Shown piece after piece: positions 1 to 5,318 of a stretch of DNA of 5,318 nucleotides; within the stretch, counting starts at the first letter, position 1; the number at the start of each line of letters is the position of its first letter. Origin of the DNA: Nitrospirota bacterium (GTDB taxonomy: Bacteria; Nitrospirota; UBA9217); contig JAFNGD010000297.1 in assembly GCA_017885365.1 (NCBI GenBank), positions 1-5,318 of the forward strand, read 5' to 3'. The notes beneath the pieces are model-generated. The model saw only the letters and a program-made list of their open reading frames with translations, made no database searches and had not been told where the DNA came from. The position numbers and the translations under genes are program-made.

Positions 1-312
1 CCGCTGGGTGTGTTCGTAATAGTAGTCAAGCCCGATCTCCCCGTAGGCCACGACCTTCTTGTGCTGGGCGAAGTGGCGCAGGATCTCGTAGGCGGGATGG
101 AGGATGTCCTTTGCCTCGTGGGGATGGATGCCGATGGCGGCGTAGATGAAGTCGTACTTGTCCGCGAGCATGACCGCGTCGCGGCTTGACTCCACCGTGG
201 TGCCGATGGTGACGATGTACTCGACGCCCGCATCTTTCGCGCGCTTGATCACGTCGTCGCGGTCGTCATTGAACTCGCGCATCTCGAGATGTGCGTGCGT
301 GTCGATGAGCAC
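1..312 (-). CDS. tatD: TatD family metal-dependent DNase/hydrolase, 3' end cut by window edge
   Basis: This is the N-terminal 104 residues of a TatD-family amidohydrolase-fold enzyme; full members are about 255-265 residues. TatD proteins are cytoplasmic metal-dependent 3'-5' exonucleases linked to DNA repair and fragment degradation. Visible motifs are DTHAHL at residues 4-9, whose two His are metal ligands, GIHPHEA at 61-67, and GEIGLDYYYE at 91-100 with the metal-binding Glu at 92. The chosen start is GTG at 310-312. It lies 8 nt after a GAGGTGA Shine-Dalgarno and puts DTHAHL where the family expects it. A nearby ATG upstream runs into a stop after two codons. tatD follows metG in many bacteria, which agrees with its place here. 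The frame is open to position 1, so truncation comes from the window and not from a broken gene. The identification is firm; the exact substrate is not known from sequence. Confidence 0.95.
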   Translation of the reverse strand, partial: MLIDTHAHLEMREFNDDRDDVIKRAKDAGVEYIVTIGTTVESSRDAVMLADKYDFIYAAIGIHPHEAKDILHPAYEILRHFAQHKKVVAYGEIGLDYYYEHTQR

Positions 313-320
313 TTTTCAGT

Positions 321-327
321 TCACCTC
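321..327 (-). promoter_or_regulatory. Shine-Dalgarno of tatD
   Basis: GAGGTGA on the minus strand lies 8 nt before the GTG at 312. It is the best-placed ribosome binding site in the window and decides in favour of the GTG start. It shows that tatD can be translated independently of metG, whose stop lies 138 nt upstream. Confidence 0.8.
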
Positions 328-357
328 ATGAAAATTCGAAAGTCTGAAAACAAATTG

Positions 358-440
358 GCCACGGATGGACACTGATAGACACGGATAAAACCTGAGATCA
401 GGATTGTCTTCATCCGTGTGCATCCGTGTAGATCCGTGGC
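358..440. repeat. Imperfect inverted repeat built of 10-bp ATCCGTGTNN units, between metG and tatD
   Basis: The left arm (358-389) and right arm (409-440) are reverse complements at about 26 of 32 positions. Each arm consists of 10-bp units: ATCCGTGTGC, ATCCGTGTAG and ATCCGTGGC on the right, with the matching ACGGAT series on the left. The 19-nt loop holds a smaller palindrome, CCTGA-GA-TCAGG. In the metG transcript this would fold into a long hairpin starting about 10 nt after the stop codon. From general knowledge, ACGGATNNAC-type repeats are scattered between genes in many environmental bacterial genomes, and their role is unclear. It could stabilise the metG 3' end or weaken read-through into tatD. 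The sequence after it is only mildly T-rich, so I do not call it an intrinsic terminator. Confidence 0.75.
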
Positions 441-450
441 AAAAAAGCAG

Positions 451-2424
451 TTACTTTACTTTGCTTCCCGGCTTGATCTCCCGGTCCGGCGTGACGACCG
501 AGAGGACATCCCCCGCGCTCGCGGCAAGCAGCATGCCCTGGGACTCGATGCCCATGAGCTTCGCCGGCTTGAGATTGGCTACGATCACGATGCTCTTGTC
601 CAGGAGCTGCTCCGGCGCATAGCTCTTGCCGATGCCCGCCACGACCTGCCGTGTCTCCGTGCCGATGTCCACCTTCAGCTTTACCAGCTTCTCGGACTTC
701 TCCACGCGCTCGGCGGCGACGATCTTCCCGATCCTGAGCTGGACCTTCGCGAAGTCCTCGATGCCGATGAGCTCGGGCTCGGCTGCCACAGGCTTCTCGA
801 CAGGCTTTTGTTCTGCTGATATTTGGTCCATCTTCTTCTCCAAACTGATGGGGCCTACACTTCCCATCTCGATTCTCCGGAATAATTGCTCTCCGGGCTG
901 TATAGCTGTTCCCGGCCTCAGAAGTCCCCATGACTGTTCATCCTGCAATTTGCATGCGGCTATTCGTCTATTAATACCAATGCCATCCCATATTAGCTGT
1001 GCTTTTGAAGGAATCACCGGATAAAGATAGAGCGCTATTAATCGCAACGACTCCGAAAGATTATAGAGTACTGATCCAAGCCTCTCCATCTCCTTTTTCT
1101 TTGCGAGCGTCCAGGGAGCATTTTCCTCCACGTAACGGTTCGCGCGCGTCACAAGCTGCCACACAGTCTGCAAATACCGGCTGAATGCAAGAGCTGCCAG
1201 ATCATCATTGACTTGAGCGGGCAAAGCGGCCGAGATGTCCCGGAGCTCCTGATCAATCGGCTTTTCGTGCGTTGCCGCGGGAATCTTGCCGTCAAAATAC
1301 TTAGTGATCATAGTAAGAACGCGGGAGAGAAGATTCCCGAGATCGTTTGCCAGTTCGGTATTATGCCTGGTCTCGAAGGCCTTATAGGAATAGTCGCCAT
1401 CCAGCCCGAAGGGAACCTCACGCAGGAGAAAATATCGGAATGCATCTGAGCCATGGGTAGTAGCGAAACCCATAGGATCGATCACATTGCCCACGGACTT
1501 GGACATTTTTTTTCCATCCATCGTCCACCAGCCGTGTGCAAAGATGTTGCCCGGCAGCGGCAGCCCGGCGCCCATGAGCATGGTTGACCAGTACACGCTG
1601 TGCGTGGTCAGGATGTCCTTCCCTACCAGGTGATGGTCCGCCGGCCACCAGAACCGCTCGCGCGCAGCAGGGTCGGACGAGCCCTCGGCCTTCGGGCTCA
1701 GATACCGCGTGGCCGAGTAATAGTTCGTCAGGGCGTCGAACCAGACATAGGTGACATAGTCCCGGTCGAAGGGAAGTTCGATGCCCCAGGCCAGCCGCGC
1801 CTTGGGGCGGGAGATGCAGAGGTCGCCGAGCACCTGGTGCTTCAGGAAGCCGAGCACCTCGTTCCTCCTGCTCTCGGGCCGGATGTAGCCGGGGTTCTTC
1901 TCGATGTGCTCGATCAGCCTCGCCTGATATTTGCTCATCAGGAAGAAGTAGTTGTCTTCCTTGATCTGCTCCACCGGCCTCCCGCATTCCGGGCATTTCC
2001 CCTCGTGGATGTCCTTCTCCGTCCAGAACCGCTCGTCTGGCGTACAGTACCATCCCTCATAGGTCCGGCGTTCGATCTCGCCCTTGTCGTAGAGCTTCTG
2101 GAGCAGCTCCTGCACCACGGCGATGTGCTCCTTGTCCGTGGTGCGGATGAAGGCGTCGTTTGTGATCTCGAGCTTTTCCCAGAGCCGCTTGAAGTTCAGC
2201 GACAGCAGGTCCGCGTGCTCCTTCGGCGTGCGGCCCTTTTCCACGGCCGCCTTCTCCACCTTCTGGCCGTGCTCGTCGGTCCCGGTCAGGAAAAAGACGG
2301 GATCGCCCAGCAGGCGGTGGTAGCGCGCCATCACGTCGGCGGCGATGGTCGTGTACGCATGCCCGATGTGCGGCACGTCGTTCACGTAGTAGATGGGAGT
2401 GGTGATGTAGAATTTAATCGACAT
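451..2424 (-). CDS. metG: Methionyl-tRNA synthetase with C-terminal tRNA-binding OB domain
   Basis: A class I aminoacyl-tRNA synthetase of 657 residues that charges tRNA-Met with methionine in the cytoplasm. The Rossmann catalytic domain carries HIGH at 19-22 and KMSKS at 306-310. A zinc-knuckle insertion near 120-155 has C127, D130, C144 and C147; Asp stands where Thermus-type enzymes have a second Cys. The anticodon-binding helical domain runs from about 350 to 510, with the NxxxR pair at N364/R368 and W438 in NAPW. A linker of about 40 residues rich in Lys, Glu and Pro leads to an EMAP-II-like OB fold at about 554-657, used for tRNA binding and dimerisation. The ATG fits the family start (MSIKFYITTPIYYVN), although no Shine-Dalgarno precedes it. 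Positions about 805-1545 (residues about 293-540) have much lower GC and AT-ending or AGA/ATA codons, unlike the rest of the gene. The reading frame is intact, so the enzyme is probably functional. Confidence 0.98.
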   Translation of the reverse strand: MSIKFYITTPIYYVNDVPHIGHAYTTIAADVMARYHRLLGDPVFFLTGTDEHGQKVEKAAVEKGRTPKEHADLLSLNFKRLWEKLEITNDAFIRTTDKEHIAVVQELLQKLYDKGEIERRTYEGWYCTPDERFWTEKDIHEGKCPECGRPVEQIKEDNYFFLMSKYQARLIEHIEKNPGYIRPESRRNEVLGFLKHQVLGDLCISRPKARLAWGIELPFDRDYVTYVWFDALTNYYSATRYLSPKAEGSSDPAARERFWWPADHHLVGKDILTTHSVYWSTMLMGAGLPLPGNIFAHGWWTMDGKKMSKSVGNVIDPMGFATTHGSDAFRYFLLREVPFGLDGDYSYKAFETRHNTELANDLGNLLSRVLTMITKYFDGKIPAATHEKPIDQELRDISAALPAQVNDDLAALAFSRYLQTVWQLVTRANRYVEENAPWTLAKKKEMERLGSVLYNLSESLRLIALYLYPVIPSKAQLIWDGIGINRRIAACKLQDEQSWGLLRPGTAIQPGEQLFRRIEMGSVGPISLEKKMDQISAEQKPVEKPVAAEPELIGIEDFAKVQLRIGKIVAAERVEKSEKLVKLKVDIGTETRQVVAGIGKSYAPEQLLDKSIVIVANLKPAKLMGIESQGMLLAASAGDVLSVVTPDREIKPGSKVK

Positions 2425-2483
2425 GGATGGAGATGCTGATACAAGAACTATAGTCTGTGCGATACAGAGGCCGCCGAGTGTTT

Positions 2484-2513
2484 CCCTTGACCTTGCCCCT
2501 GGACCCTGGCCCC
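2484..2513 (-). repeat. Decayed 7-bp tandem repeat in the ricT-metG spacer
   Basis: On the minus strand this reads as four 7-bp units, GGGGCCA, GGGTCCA, GGGGCAA and GGTCAAG. They resemble the GGTTCAA units seen before holB but are degenerate and in the opposite orientation relative to the genes. The block begins 4 nt after the ricT stop. It fills a third of the 93-nt spacer; the remaining 60 nt show no promoter, terminator or good ribosome binding site for metG. Confidence 0.45.
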
Positions 2514-2517
2514 TTCT

Positions 2518-3894
2518 TTATGCCCCTCCGCTCGGCGGCCCGCCCGGCGTCTGCGGTCCTTCTCCGCCTCCCTGCTTCTTTTTTTTCTTGTCCCTCCAGA
2601 ACCGCCGCTTCCGCTTCCCGCCGCCGGACCGCTCTCCCTGCTGCTGGGGCTGGCCTTCCCGGCCCTGTGGTTCCTGGCCTTCAACGGCCGGTCCGGCTGC
2701 CTGCGGTTTTGGCAGCTGTTGTTGCTGCGGCTTCTGCTGCTGTTTCTGTTTTTGCTGCTGTTTCTGCTGCTGCTTCTGCTTCTCCCGCTGCTGCTCCTGC
2801 GGAGGCCGTTGCTTCTGGTCCTGGCCACCCTCTTTTTTCTTCTCGGGCTTTCGGCCCTCGCGCTGTTGTTGCTGCTGCGGCTGTTGCTCGCGCTTCTGTT
2901 CCTGCCTCCGGCGCTCATCCTCGCGACGCGAACGTTCTTCGGCCTGGCGGCGCTCTTCCGCCTCCTGCCGCTGCTCCGCAAGCCGGGATTCCTCGGCCTC
3001 GCGCTTCTCCCGGACCGAGGCCTCCTTCATCGCCGCGATGTCCTTCTTGATCTCATCGTATACGGGAAACTCGTAAGAGAGACAGCAGAGGAGCCGGCCG
3101 CAGACCCCCGATATCTTCGCGGGATTCAGCACCATGTCTTGCTTTTTCGCCATCCTGATCGAAACTGGTTCGAACCCGCGCAGGTACGAGGAGCAGCAAA
3201 GCTCCCGACCGCAGGGGCCGAAGCCGCCGATGATCCGCGCCACGTCCCGCACGCCCACCTGGCGCATCTCGATCCTGCTGCGAAGCTTGTGCGCGAGGTC
3301 CTTCACCAGTTCGCGGAAATCGATGCGGTTCTCGGAAAAGAAATAGAAGGTCACGCGGGTGGCGTCGAAGGAGGACTCGGCGCGGATCAGCTTCATCGGG
3401 AGCTCGCGCTCGGCGATCATGTCCTGGCATACCTTGAAGGCCTCGGCCTCCCGGCTGCGGTTCTTGTCCTCCTTCCGGAGGTCCTCTTCCGTCGCCTTCC
3501 GGACCACCTTGCGGTGGCCCCTGGGCTGCTGCCTCGGCCGCTCCGCCGGGGCCGGAGCCTCCGTCACGCCGGCTGGAGCCGCACCGGCTGCGGCCGCAGC
3601 TGCCGCGGCGGCGACATCACCGGGCGTCTGGACATCGATCTCGATCTCCTCGTCCTCGTCCTCGTCCTCGGCTGGTTTGCTCGGTTTCGCGCTCCGCTCT
3701 TGCTGCTGTTGCTCCTGGGTCGCTTGCGGCGCGGGAGGAAGTTCGTCGGCTTCACGGAGACGCACCACGCGGGCAAAGCCCAGCCCCCGGTCCGATTCGA
3801 CGATCACCGGGTCACCGACAAAAAGCTCGATGCCCGTCGCGTCGAAATCGTAGATCCTTGAATTGTCACGGAAGCGCACACCGGCGATCTTCAT
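2518..3894 (-). CDS. ricT: PSP1/RicT (YaaT) family protein with low-complexity insertion and tail
   Basis: A 458-residue member of the PSP1/YaaT family. In Bacillus subtilis RicT (about 275 residues) acts with RicA and RicF, binds an iron-sulfur cluster, and helps RNase Y mature mRNAs; the role in Gram-negative-type bacteria is uncertain. The conserved core is in two pieces. Residues 1-51 start MKIAGVRFRDNSRIYDF, and residues about 127-290 hold IDFRELVKDLAHKLRSRIE-like sequence, GPCGRELCC (C228, C233, C234) and ISGVCGRLLCCLSYE (C265, C270, C271), which are likely cluster ligands. Between them lies an insertion with EQQQQE, an acidic run at 76-87 and nine Ala at 95-103. After about 290 a charged, probably coiled-coil stretch leads into Gln-rich sequence (about 336-396) and a basic end (KRKRRFWRDKKKKK). 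This replaces the small C-terminal domain of Bacillus RicT. The ATG matches the family start; its nearest GGAAGG is too far upstream. Confidence 0.93.
   Translation of the reverse strand: MKIAGVRFRDNSRIYDFDATGIELFVGDPVIVESDRGLGFARVVRLREADELPPAPQATQEQQQQERSAKPSKPAEDEDEDEEIEIDVQTPGDVAAAAAAAAAGAAPAGVTEAPAPAERPRQQPRGHRKVVRKATEEDLRKEDKNRSREAEAFKVCQDMIAERELPMKLIRAESSFDATRVTFYFFSENRIDFRELVKDLAHKLRSRIEMRQVGVRDVARIIGGFGPCGRELCCSSYLRGFEPVSIRMAKKQDMVLNPAKISGVCGRLLCCLSYEFPVYDEIKKDIAAMKEASVREKREAEESRLAEQRQEAEERRQAEERSRREDERRRQEQKREQQPQQQQQREGRKPEKKKEGGQDQKQRPPQEQQREKQKQQQKQQQKQKQQQKPQQQQLPKPQAAGPAVEGQEPQGREGQPQQQGERSGGGKRKRRFWRDKKKKKQGGGEGPQTPGGPPSGGA
2716..2805 (-). repeat. CAG/CAA-rich tract coding for the Gln-rich tail of RicT
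   Basis: On the plus strand this is a run of CTG, TTG and TTT/TTC triplets, equal on the coding strand to CAG, CAA and AAA/GAA. It encodes alternating Gln runs and Lys around residues 364-393 of RicT. Being a trinucleotide tract it can gain or lose copies without breaking the frame, so its length probably varies between strains. A second small tract of the plus-strand hexamer CTCGTC at 3649-3670 encodes the acidic run of the same protein. Confidence 0.7.
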
Positions 3895-3938
3895 TCGTAT
3901 ATGTGGGGAACGTCCTTCCGGGGATGGACAGGACGCAT
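3891..3938 (-). CDS. Possible 15-codon leader peptide overlapping the ricT start
   Basis: On the minus strand AAGAGGAG (3942-3949) lies 3 nt before an ATG at 3936-3938. It opens a 15-codon frame, MRPVHPRKDVPHIYE, whose TGA stop shares the ATGA overlap with the ricT ATG. ricT itself has no well-placed Shine-Dalgarno, so translation of this short frame could deliver ribosomes to ricT by coupling. The spacing of 3 nt is shorter than ideal, and a frame this short can arise by chance. I recognise no similarity to a known peptide. This is an inference from start, stop and ribosome site only. Confidence 0.3.
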   Translation of the reverse strand: MRPVHPRKDVPHIYE

Positions 3939-4040
3939 ATGCTCCTCTTGGGATCCCGCCCCGGGCATGCCTTCCCGGTCAGCGGCAAGCACAATAATAC
4001 CCTTTTCCTGAGCGAGGCACAATCTTTTTTCCGGGGGAAC

Positions 4041-4057
4041 GGCAGGCGATGCCCGCC
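4041..4057 (-). other. Short hairpin in the holB-ricT spacer
   Basis: The minus-strand RNA reads GGCGGGC-AUC-GCCUGCC, a 7-bp stem with one G-U pair and a 3-nt loop. On the plus strand the same position is an A-C mismatch, so the fold suits the holB-ricT transcript. No U-tract follows, so it is not a standard intrinsic terminator. A function is not known. Confidence 0.4.
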
Positions 4058-4069
4058 GGCGCGCTTGAA

Positions 4070-4158
4070 GGTTCCCTCCCGCAAGCTGCAGGGAACCGTC
4101 GATCCGTAAGGCAGGTTGTTATTCTGATCGCTCGCGAACCCGCAGCAAGCTGCGGGGA
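4070..4158. repeat. REP-like pair of hairpins sharing a GCAAGCTGC core
   Basis: Two palindromes lie in the spacer just after holB. The first (4070-4097) has arms GGTTCCCT/AGGGAACC with a 12-nt loop. The second (4139-4156) has arms CCCGCAGC/GCTGCGGG around two bases. Both contain the same 15-bp segment, GCAAGCTGC followed by A or G and then GGGAA, at 4081-4095 and 4144-4158, in direct orientation 63 bp apart. Paired, similar palindromes in a spacer are typical of REP/BIME-type dispersed elements. The second hairpin begins about 20 nt after the holB stop and could protect or end the holB message, but no T-run follows it on the minus strand. Confidence 0.6.
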
Positions 4159-4176
4159 ATGCGCTTGCTCCTGGCT

Positions 4177-5211
4177 TCAGGGCCGGGCGAGCTTCAGGAA
4201 GAGATTTTCGGCCGCCAGCTGGGCGCTGACCCGCCGCTCCAGCAGTTTCCTGCACTGGTTGAACAGCTCCATGTCCTGCAGGACCTTCTCAAGGACGAAG
4301 CGGTCCGAAGAGCCTCCCGAGCGTTCCGCGGCCTCGGCATAGACCAGCAGGCGCGCGTCCCCGGTCGCGTGGAACACCAATCGGTCCCGGAGCCGCTCAA
4401 TGCCGATGTCGAGAAGCCGGTCGAACCCGTCCCGGTCCTTGGCGATGCCGTCGGCAAGAGTAAGGATCTCATCATCCCGCATGCCGGCAAGACCCTCCCG
4501 GAGGGCCAGGAACTGCTCCCGCTCCGCCTTCTCCTTCTGCACGTCCATGGCGAGCGCGCGGCCGAGGCTTCCCCGGGAGAGGGCAGCAATGAACCATGCG
4601 TCCTCCTCGGACAGCCCCCGCTTCACCCGGATCACCTCCGCCAGGATGTGCCGCGGCAACGGCTGGAACACAAGCGCCTGGCAGCGGGACCGGATCGTGG
4701 GCAGGAGGCTCTGGGGCATGGCGGTGATCAGGATGATGAGGGAGTCGCCCGGCGGTTCTTCGAGGGTCTTCAGGAAGGCGTTCTGTGAAGCTTCGTTCAT
4801 CGTTTCAGCGCTGTCCACGATCAGGACCTTCTTGCGCCCCTCCGAGGGCCTCAGCGAAATGCTTTCCTGCGCCCGCCGGATCTGGTCGATCTTGATCTCG
4901 TCGCTGGCCTTCTCGATCTCCCTACTGCTCCAGGTGGAGAGCAGCTGTTCGTCCCGGCTCTCCGGCATGACGACGCGGACATCAGGGTGGATGCCACCCG
5001 CGACCCTGCGGCAGGCCGGGCAGGCTCCGCACCCTCCGTCGGGCCCGGGAGCCTCGCAGTTCAGCGCCGCGGCCAGGGCGTACGCCGTCAGCCGCTTGCC
5101 GATCCCGGTCTCTCCCGAGAACAGGTAGGCATGCGCCAGGGCATCGTTCGCCAGGGCTCGCTTAAGAATGTCGATCGGGCGGTCGTGACCGATGATGGAG
5201 GAGAAAGGCAT
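4177..5211 (-). CDS. holB: DNA polymerase III, delta prime subunit (clamp loader)
   Basis: A 344-residue AAA+ clamp-loader subunit; with delta and the tau/gamma subunits it loads the beta sliding clamp for replication. Residues are numbered from the ATG at 5209-5211. Motifs in order are MPFSSIIGHDRPIDIL, then P-loop GETGIGKR at 33-40, a zinc-binding set C52, C61, C64 and C67 (CGACPAC), Walker-B-like VLIVDSAE at 129-136, FLKTLEEPP near 146-154, and the SRC motif at 175-177, which supplies the arginine finger in this family. Arg replaces the usual Thr/Ser after the P-loop Lys, which fits delta prime subunits that do not hydrolyse ATP. The rest is the helical collar domain, ending KLARP. An in-frame TTG at 5226 would add five residues, but those are made of the upstream repeat, so the ATG is preferred. 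No Shine-Dalgarno is visible. It is first of the four genes seen here. Confidence 0.95.
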   Translation of the reverse strand: MPFSSIIGHDRPIDILKRALANDALAHAYLFSGETGIGKRLTAYALAAALNCEAPGPDGGCGACPACRRVAGGIHPDVRVVMPESRDEQLLSTWSSREIEKASDEIKIDQIRRAQESISLRPSEGRKKVLIVDSAETMNEASQNAFLKTLEEPPGDSLIILITAMPQSLLPTIRSRCQALVFQPLPRHILAEVIRVKRGLSEEDAWFIAALSRGSLGRALAMDVQKEKAEREQFLALREGLAGMRDDEILTLADGIAKDRDGFDRLLDIGIERLRDRLVFHATGDARLLVYAEAAERSGGSSDRFVLEKVLQDMELFNQCRKLLERRVSAQLAAENLFLKLARP

Positions 5212-5212
5212 A

Positions 5213-5289
5213 GGTTCAAGGTTCAAGGTTCAAGGTTCAAGGTTGAAGGTTGAAGGCTGAAGGTTCAAGGTATAAGGTTCAATGTCCAA
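5213..5289. repeat. 7-bp tandem repeat array (GGTTCAA) upstream of holB
   Basis: Eleven consecutive 7-bp units are visible on the plus strand: four GGTTCAA, two GGTTGAA, one GGCTGAA, GGTTCAA, GGTATAA, GGTTCAA and a degenerate TGTCCAA. The four units nearest holB are identical and the far end is degenerate, suggesting recent growth at the gene-proximal side. The array ends one base before the holB ATG and so takes the place of the ribosome binding site. Read on the plus strand the pure unit is open in all frames and spells a repeating GSRFKVQ peptide, a frequent false gene product in databases. On the minus strand each unit junction makes a TGA, so three units close all frames. Confidence 0.9.
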
Positions 5290-5318
5290 AGCAAAAGCCC
5301 GCGAACCGCTCTGCTTAC

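Noticed and set aside
358..440. CRISPR array or intrinsic terminator
   Set aside because: The units are 10 bp with no unique spacers of CRISPR size, and no strong T-tract follows the hairpin on the transcribed strand.
410..931. Minus-strand 173-codon frame inside metG
   Set aside because: It is a shifted frame of metG with an Arg/Gly/Ala-rich composition typical of out-of-frame reading in GC-rich genes.
1600..2439. A 279-codon plus-strand frame opposite metG
   Set aside because: High GC keeps stop codons rare on the opposite strand. There are no recognisable motifs, and metG explains the region.
2719..3861. A 380-codon plus-strand frame, very Leu-rich, opposite ricT
   Set aside because: It is the complement of the Gln/Lys/Arg codons and the low-complexity tail of ricT. 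The poly-Leu start comes from CTG/TTG triplets, and the minus-strand frame has family motifs.
3961..3978. CCGGG/CCCGG palindrome in the ricT leader
   Set aside because: A five-base stem with an 8-nt loop in GC-rich DNA is expected by chance. It matches no riboswitch I can recognise.
3866..4255. A 129-codon minus-strand frame across the holB-ricT spacer
   Set aside because: It overlaps the end of holB and the start of ricT in other frames and translates the hairpin repeats. No motif and no ribosome site support it.
4159..5253. Plus-strand frames opposite holB, one ending in RFKVQGSRFKVEG
   Set aside because: They mirror the holB coding sequence, and the terminal peptide is a translation of the GGTTCAA repeat, a common false product.
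5286..5316. Possible weak terminator hairpin (AAGCA...TGCTT on the minus strand) before the holB repeats
   Set aside because: The stem needs two G-U pairs, has a large loop and lacks a clean T-run. It is too weak to call, and the upstream gene is outside the window.

Overview
The window is about 5.3 kb of GC-rich bacterial chromosome (roughly 60-65% GC in the genes). It carries four genes, all on the minus strand, in the transcribed order holB (DNA polymerase III delta prime subunit), ricT (PSP1/YaaT family), metG (methionyl-tRNA synthetase) and tatD (metal-dependent DNase). tatD is cut by the left edge. The order tmk-holB-ricT-metG-tatD is a conserved housekeeping cluster in Firmicutes and in many Desulfobacterota and Nitrospirota-like bacteria; tmk would lie just beyond the right edge. 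High GC, the fused C-terminal OB domain of MetRS, a RicT with a long charged tail, and spacers filled with short dispersed repeats suggest an uncultivated Desulfobacterota or Nitrospirota-type genome. That assignment is inference, not proof.

Layout from right to left, following transcription. 5290-5318: nothing recognisable. 5213-5289: a 7-bp tandem repeat array ending one base before the holB ATG. 4177-5211: holB. 3895-4176: a 282-bp spacer with three hairpins, two of which share a 15-bp REP-like core, and a possible 15-codon leader peptide whose stop overlaps the ricT start. 2518-3894: ricT, with a low-complexity insertion and a Gln/Arg/Lys-rich tail. 2425-2517: a 93-bp spacer with decayed 7-bp repeats. 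451-2424: metG. 313-450: a spacer with a long imperfect inverted repeat built from 10-bp units, then a good Shine-Dalgarno for tatD. 1-312: the 5' part of tatD.

The genes serve different core functions. HolB is part of the clamp-loader complex, RicT is linked in Bacillus to mRNA maturation, MetG charges tRNA-Met, and TatD is a 3'-5' exonuclease or hydrolase. They are probably co-transcribed, but the spacers are unusually long for such a cluster. No mobile element, CRISPR array, tRNA, rRNA or defence system is visible, and I found no evidence of a new biological system. The observations most worth following are the sharp drop in GC inside metG (about 65% to 51% and back to 65%), the repeat array touching the holB start codon, the rebuilt RicT, and the repeat-filled spacers.
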